From the NCBI GenBank assembly GCA_017935045.1, contig JAGBIJ010000057.1, positions 1 through 35,544 on the forward strand: a DNA stretch of 35,544 nt, written 5' to 3'. Both the position numbers and the translations under genes were made by a program. Within the stretch, counting starts at the first letter, position 1. Each line of letters starts with the position of its first letter. Shown one piece after another: positions 17,038-25,242 of the stretch. Source of the DNA: Muribaculaceae bacterium. GTDB lineage: Bacteria > Bacteroidota > Bacteroidia > Bacteroidales > Muribaculaceae. The notes under the pieces are model-generated. The model was not told the origin of the DNA. It was given only the letters and a program-made list of their open reading frames with translations, and searched no databases.

Positions 17038-17887
17038 ATTTGAGAAAGCAGTGGCGGCATGCGGCGCCGTGGGGGCAGGTCTGGCCTCCTGGCTCAAGGT
17101 GATGCTGCGCTCTGGCCGCCCCTCCCCGGCAGTCCGGCGCGGCGAAGGCGCGGAGCTGACAGTACTCGGCAATGGCCCGTCGCTCAACCGCACTATAGAG
17201 GAAAACGGCTCGTTTCTTATGGGGCGCGACCGTCTGGCAGTAAACTTCGCCGCCAATGCGCCTCAGTTCGCGCAGCTGAGGCCGCAGTTTTATGTACTGG
17301 CCGACCCTCATTTCTTTACTGCCGGCAAAGACGCTAATGTCGACCGCCTCTGGGACAACTTGCGGGCCGCGGACTGGGGTATGACCCTCTATGTGCCGGC
17401 TGCCAGATACCGGCAGGCGGCTGCTGCAGTCGGCACGCGCCTGACAGTCAAGAAATTCAATCTTACACCCGGAGAGGGGACTCCGGCCTTGGTCAGACCC
17501 CTGTACGACAAGGGACTCGCCATGCCCCGTCCGCGTAATGTGCTGATACCATCGCTTATGATAGCCATGCGCGAGGGGTATCGCCGTATATACATAGCCG
17601 GCGCCGACCATACGTGGACACGCACCCTCGGTGTAGACGACCGGAACAGGGTAGTCAGTGTCCAGCCGCATTTCTATAAGGATGATAAAAAGGAGCAGAC
17701 GCGCGTCAATACAGAGTACGCCGGCTACCGGCTGCACGACATCCTGTACAGCATGTACGTGGCTTTCCGTTCCTACCACACCATAGCGGCCTACGCATCC
17801 CGTCGCGGAGTAAGCATACTGAACATTACGCCCGACTCGATGATAGATGCCTTCCCGCGCTTGCGTCCGGATAGGGGATTTGCGTAG
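17030..17887 (+). CDS. GNGPSL-motif protein, DUF115/MptE-like or GT42-like
   Basis: This 285-aa protein has a short hydrophobic N-terminus (about 8-26), not a clear signal peptide, and then TVLGNGPSLN (44-53), the hallmark of nucleotide-binding folds shared by DUF115/MptE-like proteins and by CMP-sialic-acid-using GT42 transferases. NFAANAPQF, PQFYVLADPHFF and IYIAGADHTW (187-196) continue that pattern, and LNITPDSMIDAFPR (264-277) resembles the end of the fold. It is the last gene of the four-gene operon, so a glycosyltransferase or nucleotide-sugar-handling role is a fair inference. Which of the two families is closer I cannot settle by eye. Confidence 0.6.
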   Translation: MSKFEKAVAACGAVGAGLASWLKVMLRSGRPSPAVRRGEGAELTVLGNGPSLNRTIEENGSFLMGRDRLAVNFAANAPQFAQLRPQFYVLADPHFFTAGKDANVDRLWDNLRAADWGMTLYVPAARYRQAAAAVGTRLTVKKFNLTPGEGTPALVRPLYDKGLAMPRPRNVLIPSLMIAMREGYRRIYIAGADHTWTRTLGVDDRNRVVSVQPHFYKDDKKEQTRVNTEYAGYRLHDILYSMYVAFRSYHTIAAYASRRGVSILNITPDSMIDAFPRLRPDRGFA

Positions 17888-17910
17888 GCGGCAGGTTTTT
17901 TGTAATTTTG
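17879..17910 (+). promoter_or_regulatory. promoter of rfbD, apparently leaderless
   Basis: TTTG at 17879-17882 and TAATTTTG at 17903-17910 are separated by exactly 20 nt, a full consensus match. The -33 box lies inside the end of the previous gene. The -7 box ends 4 nt before ATG 17915, so transcription should begin at or next to the start codon. Confidence 0.8.
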
Positions 17911-17914
17911 CGGC

Positions 17915-18802
17915 ATGAAACGAGTATTGGTCGCGGGATGCGACGGACAGTTGGGCCGGTGCGTGCGTTCTCTTGTGGAGGGGCGCGCGGATTATTCCGG
18001 CATTTATGCCGGGCTGCACGCCTCCGAGGCAGCCGGAGCGGTACGTCTTGACGTCTGCGACGCCGGGGCGGTGGAGGCGCTTGTGGCTCGCATGAAGCCG
18101 GATTATGTGGTAAACTGCACGGCTTACACCAATGTGGATGGCGCCGAGGATGACGCCGAGGCTTGCCGTCTGCTCAATGTGGACGGCGTGAGGAATCTTG
18201 CCGAGGCTTGCAGCCGCCACGGCGCAAGGCTTATACATGTGAGTACCGACTATGTCTTCGACGGCACCGGCTCGCGCCCTTATATCGAGACCGATCCGAC
18301 TAATCCGGTCAGTGTCTACGGCCGCACCAAGCTGGAGGGCGAGCGGCAGGTAGAGCGGATTTTGCCCGGACAGAGTGTGATACTGCGTACGGCGTGGCTC
18401 TACAGCGTCTATGGCCGCAACTTCGTAAAGACCATGCTGCGTCTGGGCACTGAACGTGATGAGATAGGGGTGGTGGCCGACCAACGCGGCACGCCTACCT
18501 ACGCTCCGGTTCTGGCCGAGGCCGTGCTACGGGTCATGGACAGCGTGGAGTGGCATCCCGGCCTGTATCATTTGACCGGCAAGGGGCAGACTACCTGGTA
18601 CGACTTTACCCGCGAGATTTTCCGCATCGCCGGTGTAGGCAACTGCGCTGTGAAGCCTCTCACGACCGAGCAGTATCCCACTAAGGCTTCGCGTCCGGCT
18701 TACAGTGCGCTCGACACCGGAAAATTTGAGCGCGTGTTTGGCATGGAGATACCCGGCTGGGAGGATTCTCTGCGCCGCTTCTTCGTTGACATAAACAGAT
18801 AA
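17915..18802 (+). CDS. rfbD: dTDP-4-dehydrorhamnose reductase
   Basis: This 295-aa enzyme is RfbD, which reduces dTDP-4-dehydro-L-rhamnose to dTDP-L-rhamnose with NAD(P)H. The N-terminal dinucleotide loop is GCDGQLG (8-14). VNCTAYTNVDGAEDD, the catalytic Thr-Asp-Tyr in STDYVFDG (T111, D112, Y113) and YGRTK (Y135, K139) are intact. RfbA, RfbB and RfbC are not in the window. The gene has its own promoter and lies only 3 nt ahead of prfC, so the two are probably co-transcribed even though their roles are unrelated. Confidence 0.95.
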   Translation: MKRVLVAGCDGQLGRCVRSLVEGRADYSGIYAGLHASEAAGAVRLDVCDAGAVEALVARMKPDYVVNCTAYTNVDGAEDDAEACRLLNVDGVRNLAEACSRHGARLIHVSTDYVFDGTGSRPYIETDPTNPVSVYGRTKLEGERQVERILPGQSVILRTAWLYSVYGRNFVKTMLRLGTERDEIGVVADQRGTPTYAPVLAEAVLRVMDSVEWHPGLYHLTGKGQTTWYDFTREIFRIAGVGNCAVKPLTTEQYPTKASRPAYSALDTGKFERVFGMEIPGWEDSLRRFFVDINR

Positions 18803-18805
18803 GAG

Positions 18806-20383
18806 ATGGCAATTACAGACGAAATATCAAGACGGCGCACGTTCGCCATAATCTCGCATCCTGATGCGGGCAAGACGACCCTTACAGAGAAACTGCTGCT
18901 GTTCGGCGGGGCCATACATGTGGCCGGAGCCGTAAAGAGCAACAAAATCAAGAAGACGGCTACCTCGGACTGGATGGAGATAGAGAAGCAGAGAGGTATC
19001 TCTGTGGCCACGTCGGTCATGGGCTTCAATTACGGTAACTATAAAATCAATATCCTCGACACTCCGGGCCACCAGGATTTCGCCGAAGATACCTTCCGCA
19101 CGCTTACGGCCGTGGATTCGGTAATTATAGTCGTGGACGTGGCCAAGGGTGTGGAGACGCAGACGCGCCGATTGATGGAGGTGTGCCGCATGCGCAACAC
19201 TCCCGTGATTATTTTCGTCAATAAGCTGGACCGCGAGGGACGCGACCCGTTCGACATCCTGGACGAGCTGGAGCAGGAGCTGAAAATAGGTGTCAGGCCG
19301 CTGTCGTGGCCTATCAATATCGGCGCCAAGTTCAAGGGTGTCTACAATATTTATGAACACGGACTCGACCTGTTTACCCCATCGAAGCAGACGGTGTCGG
19401 AGCGAGTGGAGATAGACGATGTCAATTCTCCGCAGGTAGACGAGCTGGTAGGGGAGACTGACGCGGCCAAGCTGCGCGAAGACCTGGAGCTGATAGAGGG
19501 AGTGTACCCTGAGTTTGACGAACAGGCATATCTTCGGGGCGAGACCGCTCCCGTATTTTTCGGTTCGGCTCTCAACACTTTCGGTGTGAAGGAGCTGCTT
19601 GACTGCTTCGTAAAGATAGCTCCCGCGCCCCAGCCCGTGCAGGCCATGGAGCGCGAAGTAAGACCGGAAGAGGAGGGATTCAGCGGATTCGTCTTCAAGA
19701 TACATGCCAATATGGATCCCAACCATCGTTCCTGTATCGCTTTCGTGAAGGTATGCAGCGGCAAGTTTGAGCGCAACGCCCCTTACAAACATATACGCCT
19801 GGACAAGACACTGCGTTTCGCCGCGCCTACAGCCTTCATGGCTCAGAAGAAAAGCGTAGTCGACGAGGCTTATCCCGGAGACATTGTGGGTATTCCCGAC
19901 ACCGGCAACTTCAAGATAGGCGACACGCTGACCTCCGGCGAGCAGCTGCATTTCAAGGGGCTGCCCAGCTTCAGCCCCGAGATGTTCAAGTACATAGAGA
20001 ACGCCGACCCCATGAAGCAGAAGCAGCTCGACAAGGGCATCAATCAGCTGATGGACGAAGGTGTGGCCCAGCTGTTTATCAATCAGTTCAATAACCGGAA
20101 AATCATAGGCACTGTCGGACAGCTGCAGTTTGAGGTAATACAGTACCGTCTGCTGCACGAATATGGCGCGCAGTGTCGCTGGGAACCGGTCAGTCTGTAC
20201 AAGGCATGCTGGATAGAGAGTGACGATGACGAAGCCTTGGCCGCCTTCAAGCGCCGCAAACAGCAATTCATGGCCTTGGACAAAGAGGGTCGCGATGTCT
20301 TCCTCGCCGACAGCAATTATGTGCTGCAGATGGCTCAGAGCGATTTCCCCGCCATACGCTTCCATTTCAGCAGCGAGTTCTGA
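18806..20383 (+). CDS. prfC: peptide chain release factor 3
   Basis: This 525-aa translational GTPase is RF3, which removes RF1 or RF2 from the ribosome after termination. G-domain motifs are complete: G1 HPDAGKTT (18-25), switch I RGISVATSVM, G3 DTPGHQ (85-90) and G4 NKLD (139-142). The elongation-factor-like domains II and III follow, with KIHANMDPNHR and the RF3-type end that includes CRWEPVSLYKACWIESDD. The length matches E. coli RF3 (529 aa). It starts 3 nt after rfbD. Confidence 0.97.
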   Translation: MAITDEISRRRTFAIISHPDAGKTTLTEKLLLFGGAIHVAGAVKSNKIKKTATSDWMEIEKQRGISVATSVMGFNYGNYKINILDTPGHQDFAEDTFRTLTAVDSVIIVVDVAKGVETQTRRLMEVCRMRNTPVIIFVNKLDREGRDPFDILDELEQELKIGVRPLSWPINIGAKFKGVYNIYEHGLDLFTPSKQTVSERVEIDDVNSPQVDELVGETDAAKLREDLELIEGVYPEFDEQAYLRGETAPVFFGSALNTFGVKELLDCFVKIAPAPQPVQAMEREVRPEEEGFSGFVFKIHANMDPNHRSCIAFVKVCSGKFERNAPYKHIRLDKTLRFAAPTAFMAQKKSVVDEAYPGDIVGIPDTGNFKIGDTLTSGEQLHFKGLPSFSPEMFKYIENADPMKQKQLDKGINQLMDEGVAQLFINQFNNRKIIGTVGQLQFEVIQYRLLHEYGAQCRWEPVSLYKACWIESDDDEALAAFKRRKQQFMALDKEGRDVFLADSNYVLQMAQSDFPAIRFHFSSEF

Positions 20384-20406
20384 AAAACGCTTGCTTTAGA
20401 TCCGTT

Positions 20407-21060
20407 ATGAATCAAATTAAGACACCGCCGCCTTTGCCCTCGGAAAATAGGCAAAGAAAACGCAGTAACAGTGAAAAAGGACTTATCTGGGCTATGGTGG
20501 CTGCCATCGTTGTGGCCGGTAGTCTGGGAGTCTATTTCTATCATAAGAGTCGTACGGCAGATGCCGCCATGGAGGCACGCGATTTGCAGGCAGACAGTCT
20601 GCCGAGCGAATCCATTGCCGCACAGGAGGCAGAGGCGCAGGCGGAGGTCGAGAGGGCTGAAGCGTTGGCCATGGAGAAAGTCCGTCATGACTCTTTGGTA
20701 CGAGTGCAGAAGATACTTGATGCGATTCCTACGTATGCAGAGGTAAGCCGATGCAGCGGCAGCAGTTTTACGAGTCTGTTCAGATCAAAGGGATTTGAGG
20801 CGAATGAACGTACGGTGTATGACGAAAATGGAAATGACGGCTGGGAGATGACGGCTACGCTGAACTCCGGAGGCACGCCTTCATGCCGCTTCTACGTGAT
20901 TGCGGCTGATGGAGACCGTTATGAAATGACAATAAACGGCGCCCCGCAGCTCCTGGAAAAGTTTTACCGCGATTGCAAGCGTGACGCGGAAGCGATGTGG
21001 GGAGCGGAAGCCAGCAGCTTCTATCATCGCAGTGGCAATACCGTAATATGGGGAAGCTGA
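20407..21060 (+). CDS. single-pass membrane protein of unknown function
   Basis: I do not recognise this 217-aa protein. It has a Pro-rich then basic N-terminal tail (1-25, PPPLPSENRQRKRS), one transmembrane helix (about 26-45), a Glu/Ala-rich probable coiled coil (about 52-100) and a C-terminal globular domain (about 105-217) with NDGWEMTATLNSGG and ADGDRYEMTINGAP strands. C-terminal features look like a small beta-rich domain outside the membrane; the basic tail before the helix puts the N-terminus inside. It lies 23 nt after prfC on the same strand. No promoter is obvious, so it is likely read through from prfC. Confidence 0.65.
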   Translation: MNQIKTPPPLPSENRQRKRSNSEKGLIWAMVAAIVVAGSLGVYFYHKSRTADAAMEARDLQADSLPSESIAAQEAEAQAEVERAEALAMEKVRHDSLVRVQKILDAIPTYAEVSRCSGSSFTSLFRSKGFEANERTVYDENGNDGWEMTATLNSGGTPSCRFYVIAADGDRYEMTINGAPQLLEKFYRDCKRDAEAMWGAEASSFYHRSGNTVIWGS

Positions 21061-21139
21061 CAGTATCCCTGCCGGGGATGTCGCGGTAATGTAAGTTTTT
21101 TGTGAGTCGCGTAGTAGGCGCGAGAATGGTTCTATAGAA

Positions 21140-21379
21140 TTATTCGCAGAATAGAATCCGAAAGAAATCTGCTTTTGTCAATCCAAGATTACGAAGAGTG
21201 TTTTTTACAATAAACTCCGGCACAGGGTCAATATGAGTTTGGATAATAATCGGGCGAAACAATCCCGGTTTCGTCCATTTCTCATGCCCACCCTTGACAC
21301 TTTCTGCCTGACACCCCGCCTTTGACAGGAACTCGCGAAAATCTTTCAACGGAATGTTTGAAAGCTTTTGTGTATTCAT
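21140..21379 (-). CDS. hicA: HicA-family toxin (mRNA interferase)
   Basis: This 79-aa HicA-like toxin has the double-stranded-RNA-binding-like fold of the family: LKDFREFLSKAGCQ, then GGHEKW with the catalytic histidine H32, then PIIIQTHIDPVPEFIVKNTLRNLGL. HicA proteins cut mRNA and are blocked by HicB. The gene follows the antitoxin gene with only 3 nt between, the reverse of the classic hicA-first order. A weak stem (ATCCC 21065-21069, GGGAT 21075-21079) lies 61 nt beyond the stop, on the side shared with the preceding plus-strand gene. Confidence 0.88.
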   Translation of the reverse strand: MNTQKLSNIPLKDFREFLSKAGCQAESVKGGHEKWTKPGLFRPIIIQTHIDPVPEFIVKNTLRNLGLTKADFFRILFCE

Positions 21380-21382
21380 AGC

Positions 21383-21754
21383 TTATGCGATGACTGGGAA
21401 TGGTTCTGCAATCTTTCGGTACTCCTTATTCTCCAGTATGTCTTTGAAGGTGTCATTGGTTTGCAACATTATGTCGAATGAAGGCGCTGACATTTTACGT
21501 TGCTTTAAAGATCTTACTTTCCACCCGTGGGCACGAAGATCTTTGACAAGTGTGCGATGTGCTACTCCATAGGCGATATATTCGTCCATTACAATGGAGA
21601 ACGAATTCTTTGCCGACTCTTCGGATTCTCCATAACCGCTGAGATCGAGAGCCGGGCTGTAGGCTATGTAGGAATCTCCATCCATGAAGACGTATACATC
21701 CAAAGTCACGGAGAGTTTTCCGTTACGATTGACTATTTTATTCAAGTCTTCCAT
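21383..21754 (-). CDS. hicB: HicB-family antitoxin
   Basis: This 123-aa HicB-like antitoxin has the partial RNase H-like fold (about 14-55): VYVFMDGDSYIAYSPALDLSGYGESEESAKNSF corresponds to the family's strand-turn pattern ending in an EEA-like helix. The C-terminal part (LKQRKMSAPSFDIML and beyond) has no clear helix-turn-helix or ribbon-helix-helix, so how it binds DNA, if it does, is unclear. It precedes hicA in a two-gene operon with its own promoter at 21785-21815. The pair probably acts as an addiction or stress module and may be mobile. Confidence 0.85.
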   Translation of the reverse strand: MEDLNKIVNRNGKLSVTLDVYVFMDGDSYIAYSPALDLSGYGESEESAKNSFSIVMDEYIAYGVAHRTLVKDLRAHGWKVRSLKQRKMSAPSFDIMLQTNDTFKDILENKEYRKIAEPFPVIA

Positions 21755-21784
21755 AGATTATTAATCATTTCGGTAAAGATGGTG

Positions 21785-21815
21785 CAAAGATAAACATTAA
21801 GCGTGATTTGACAAA
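21785..21815 (-). promoter_or_regulatory. promoter of the hicBA operon
   Basis: On the minus strand TTTG (21812-21815) is followed after 19 nt by TATCTTTG (21785-21792), a full consensus match. The box ends 30 nt before the hicB ATG. No clear operator palindrome overlaps it. Confidence 0.75.
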
Positions 21816-22163
21816 ATTATAACGCGCTGAATTTGTGGAAAGTTTCAAATCACATCCCCGGAGATGCCGTATCTGCGTTTTCTATGCTGTCTCTGCTGTC
21901 TGGGGCAGGGAGTGGCGCAGTCATAAGCCGAGGCTGTGAAATGGTGGAGGTTGGCTGCCAAGCAGGGGCAGTAAAACACTAAAGGTACAGCGTTGTATTT
22001 TGGCGCAACATCTGCGATGTAGCTGGGTTGCAGGGCGGCTTGACCCCATGAAGTCGCTGCCGCTCCATCATGGGGTTAACGAGACGGTGGCTCTGCGAGC
22101 TACGACGGCGTTAGCGGGGGCCGCGACATTGCAACGGTGGCTGATATGGGTATGGCGGTTGGA
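21816..22163. other. gene-free stretch between hicBA and the AddB-like gene
   Basis: These 348 nt hold no recognised gene. The first part is AT-rich; from about 21850 the sequence becomes GC-rich and purine-skewed. A minus-strand frame at 21845-21979 (GTG start, 44 codons, Cys- and Arg-rich, ending YGISGDVI) is open but has no known relative. The 22000-22160 part has several short G-rich segments and the inverted repeat at 22043-22076. It looks like decayed or repeat-type sequence beside a toxin-antitoxin pair, but copy number cannot be judged here. Confidence 0.4.
22043..22076. repeat. 9-bp perfect inverted repeat
   Basis: ACCCCATGA at 22043-22051 and TCATGGGGT at 22068-22076 are perfect inverted copies with a 16-nt spacer. 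Neither side has a T-run, so it is not a typical terminator of the AddB-like gene. It may be a repeat-family palindrome or an mRNA 3' hairpin. Confidence 0.55.
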
Positions 22164-25100
22164 TCAGCGGTTGCAGAGGGGGCGGTAGTCGCAGTAGGCG
22201 CAGGGGATGGGGGAGGCGGTCTGTGTGAAGGGGGTGCCGAAGTCGAAGAGTCCGCTCAGGGTCGTGTCGAGCAGTTCGCGGTAGCGGCCGAGGTAGGGGA
22301 GGTGGCTGTCTACGGGTGTGCCGGAGCAGGTAACGGCTGTGTTGTAGCCGGAGTATTGCAGTTCGCGGGTCTTGTAGATGGCAAGCGCGATGGGGCGGCC
22401 TGAGGCTATTCCGGTAACGGCCCGGGGCAGAAGCGCGGCGTAGAGCATGAGCTGGAAGATGGCTTTGCGGTCTTTGGCGGGGCTGAAAATCTCATCGGTG
22501 TTCTTGAAGTCGGTGGGGTCGCCGCCGGTCTTGTAGTCGGAGATGCGCAGCACGTCTTGGCCGTTGATACGGATGCGGTCGAGGCGGTCAATAATCATGG
22601 TCATATTCACGGTGCGCCCGTCGGGGAGCGTGTACGGGATGTTGTCGCGCCGCATCTCAGAGGCGAGGTAGGTAAAGGGCGTAAGCCGCAGGTCGGCCTC
22701 AAGACACCATTTCACGTATAGCAGCAGCACATGCGAGATCAGCTCGGCATCGCCGGTCAGCGGGGTAGCGGGAGCGGCATGGGTATAATAGAGGTTGATT
22801 TTCTCGCGCACTATGTCGGCGTAAGCATCGTGGCGCCCTATCGGCCGGGTGCCGTCGAGCCAGCCGCGCACTGTCGCCTCTGTTATCTCGCGCGGTCCGG
22901 GAGCCTCTCCGGGCGGCAGAGAATTGTATATCTCCTGCATGGTCTCGTGGAGGATGTTGCCCTGAGTCACGGCATCCATGAATTCGTCCGGCTCGCGCTC
23001 TACCGACTTTCCGGCTATGTGCTTGAGATAGAATTTCATAGGACAGGCCATATAGTCTTTCAGCGAGGATGCGGAGAGCGAGCGGCCGGAGTCGGGGCTG
23101 AGATATCGCTCCAGCGCTGCGCGTACTTCCGCGTGCTTTCCCACTATCAGACCCGGCGCCGGGGACGACGTGATGGTAAAGCGGGCGGAGTTCCATTCGA
23201 GCGGACAGCCCGGAAACAGATGGCGTAGCTGGAGCAGATAGCGTGAGGGGTCGCCGCTGCGCAGCCCCCCTTGCGAGGCGTCGTAGAGCAGATGCACGCG
23301 TCGCGCGCGGGCTATGAGGCGGTAGAAATAGTATGCGAATATCGATTCCTGGAAGCGCACGGTGGCTATGCCGAAGCCGCGCCGCAGCGCGTCGGGGATG
23401 AAGGTGCGGGGGCGGAGCCGGCGTGGAAATATGCGTTCGTTGAGGGAGGGGATGATGAGGTAGTCGAAATCCAGGGCGCGTGTCTCAAGCATACCCATTA
23501 CCTGCAGTCCGGTCAACGGCTCTCCCTGCAGCGGTATGCTGTGGGTGTTAAGCAACTTGTCTATCATACCGAGGGCGTGGCGGCCGTCCATCTCGATGGA
23601 GTGGGCGGCTGCCGACTCCCGCAGCTCGCGGGCGGCGGTTATGTAGGCCCGGATTATAAGCGCCTGGAGCGGCACATTCTCCTCCCCTTCCTCTTTTTCC
23701 ACAGGTGTGCCGGGGGCGACAGTCGCCAGCAGCGCGATGAGCAGCGACTCCACAAGGGCAGTGGCGCCGGCTATGCCTGCGCCTAATGGCTGCCAGAGCA
23801 GCGTTGCCGCTTCCGCGCTCTCATCATCGAGGGGCGCGAGCATGCCGGGGGAGAGGAAGTAGCGCCGTGAGTCGCGCATCAGCTGCTGTAAACGAGTGCA
23901 ATACGCGGCGCCGAGCAGGCGGTGTGTCAGGGTGTGGGCGAGCAGAGCCTCCACATCTTTATAATAGAATCCGGAGGCGCCGCTCCTGCGGCGGGCGCGC
24001 AGATGCAGCCGGCGTATCAGTGCGAGGAACGAAGCAATCTCGGTCATGCGCAGAGGATAACCCATGGTCAGATTGACGTTTTCCACTACGGAGCGTGGCA
24101 GCGAATGGAACACAGGGAAAAGCAGCCCCTCGTCAGGAAGCACCACGGCCACGCGCGCAGGGTCTACGAAATTCTCCCCTTCGCCGGAGACTATATCTTC
24201 CACAAGCGTCGATATGACTTTGGCCTGAGCCGTATTGCCCGGACAGGCCGTGACCTCTATGTGGGGCGGGAAAGTCAGGTCCCGGGTGTACTTCCGCATC
24301 TGCGGGATGGAGCAGGGGAAGTCCTTGGCATTGACGTGAAGGAAATGGCCGGCATCTACGGGAGAATCCTCGTGCAGCGGAATGCCCGGAGCGTCCCAGA
24401 AGAATTCGGCCAGCGAGTCGCCCTGTCTGTCGCGCAGCCCTCTGATGAGTCCGAACAGACGGCGTTCTATAGCTGAAAGGGCATTGAAGCCGGCGAAGAC
24501 CACTTTGTCGTAAGGTAGCAAAGCGGCGCCGCGGGCCTCCACGTTGTCGCAAGCTTTCCGGTAGGCTTTGCCCGGATAAGCAATGTTGCGGTCGTCGAGG
24601 ATACGGTTGTAGGCGCAGTACAGTGGATAAAGCCGCTCCCAAAGTGAGAGGAAGCGCTTTTCGGCTGTCTTGTCAGGATTGAAATGCTTCCAGAAGCGCG
24701 CCACCTCCTGCTCCGGAGCCGTCACACCGAAGTAGTGCTCTATGATGCGACGCTGTTCCGCCGTAAGATAGTCAGTCTGAATCTCGTTGAAGTCCGCCAT
24801 ATTGGCAAACAGCGCGCGCGGGTCGACATCGTACATGTCCACTTCATTGAAGTCGGAGACCAGCGTCTCGCCCCAGGCGCGGAATTTGTCGAAATCCGTC
24901 TGCCCGATGTCGGGCAGCGACCTCCATGCGTCGAACATGGAGAAAAGCAGCTCGATGCGCGACCCCCGTACCGTATCCGACAGCCGGTCGATGAAGTCGC
25001 CGATGGTAAAGAACTCCGGCAGCTCGCCGGGCCAGGGACGGCGGTTCATGCGTTCGGCCCATACATCCTCGATGTAGCGGTGCAGAAAAGTGAGGCTTCG

Positions 25101-25190
25101 GCGTGAGGGAAGCACGAAGCAGAAACGCGACAGTCCGGAGCCGTAGCGCGCCGATAATTCGATGACTATGCTTTTGAGAAACGGAATCAT
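22164..25190 (-). CDS. AddB-like PD-(D/E)XK nuclease/helicase-like protein
   Basis: This 1008-aa protein is like AddB of the AddAB recombinational-repair complex. The N-terminal two-thirds has a degenerate UvrD-like helicase (FVLPSRRSLTFLHRYIED, and later AVVLPDEGLLFPVFHSLP) without an obvious Walker A. The C-terminal nuclease has H748 (GNILHET), the D885-x-K887 core (RISDYKTGGDP) and QLMLYAALL. Four cysteines in the AddB iron-sulfur arrangement are visible: C716 (MACPMKFYL) upstream of the nuclease and C997, C1000, C1006 at the extreme C-terminus. An addA-like partner is not in this window. The gene diverges from the delta'-like gene. Confidence 0.88.
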   Translation of the reverse strand: MIPFLKSIVIELSARYGSGLSRFCFVLPSRRSLTFLHRYIEDVWAERMNRRPWPGELPEFFTIGDFIDRLSDTVRGSRIELLFSMFDAWRSLPDIGQTDFDKFRAWGETLVSDFNEVDMYDVDPRALFANMADFNEIQTDYLTAEQRRIIEHYFGVTAPEQEVARFWKHFNPDKTAEKRFLSLWERLYPLYCAYNRILDDRNIAYPGKAYRKACDNVEARGAALLPYDKVVFAGFNALSAIERRLFGLIRGLRDRQGDSLAEFFWDAPGIPLHEDSPVDAGHFLHVNAKDFPCSIPQMRKYTRDLTFPPHIEVTACPGNTAQAKVISTLVEDIVSGEGENFVDPARVAVVLPDEGLLFPVFHSLPRSVVENVNLTMGYPLRMTEIASFLALIRRLHLRARRRSGASGFYYKDVEALLAHTLTHRLLGAAYCTRLQQLMRDSRRYFLSPGMLAPLDDESAEAATLLWQPLGAGIAGATALVESLLIALLATVAPGTPVEKEEGEENVPLQALIIRAYITAARELRESAAAHSIEMDGRHALGMIDKLLNTHSIPLQGEPLTGLQVMGMLETRALDFDYLIIPSLNERIFPRRLRPRTFIPDALRRGFGIATVRFQESIFAYYFYRLIARARRVHLLYDASQGGLRSGDPSRYLLQLRHLFPGCPLEWNSARFTITSSPAPGLIVGKHAEVRAALERYLSPDSGRSLSASSLKDYMACPMKFYLKHIAGKSVEREPDEFMDAVTQGNILHETMQEIYNSLPPGEAPGPREITEATVRGWLDGTRPIGRHDAYADIVREKINLYYTHAAPATPLTGDAELISHVLLLYVKWCLEADLRLTPFTYLASEMRRDNIPYTLPDGRTVNMTMIIDRLDRIRINGQDVLRISDYKTGGDPTDFKNTDEIFSPAKDRKAIFQLMLYAALLPRAVTGIASGRPIALAIYKTRELQYSGYNTAVTCSGTPVDSHLPYLGRYRELLDTTLSGLFDFGTPFTQTASPIPCAYCDYRPLCNR

Positions 25191-25242
25191 AGCGTGAAGT
25201 TACGAAAAATAGATGAACGGCGCAATTATCAGGCTGTAAAAA

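Noticed and set aside
16952-18484. Long open frame on the minus strand (510 codons)
   Set aside because: It lies antisense to the GNGPSL and rfbD genes, lacks any recognisable domain, and is explained by the GC-rich codon use of the plus-strand genes.
18827-20365. Long minus-strand open frame (512 codons)
   Set aside because: Antisense to prfC, which is an unmistakable gene; His/Leu/Arg-rich composition shows it is a shadow frame.
21065-21101. Terminator after the 20407-21060 gene
   Set aside because: The stem is 5 bp and the T-run (TTTTTT near 21096-21101) is 16 nt away, too far for a Rho-independent terminator.
22000-22160. A tRNA or other stable RNA in the gene-free block
   Set aside because: I could not find an acceptor stem, a T-loop or an anticodon arm; only one palindrome is clear.
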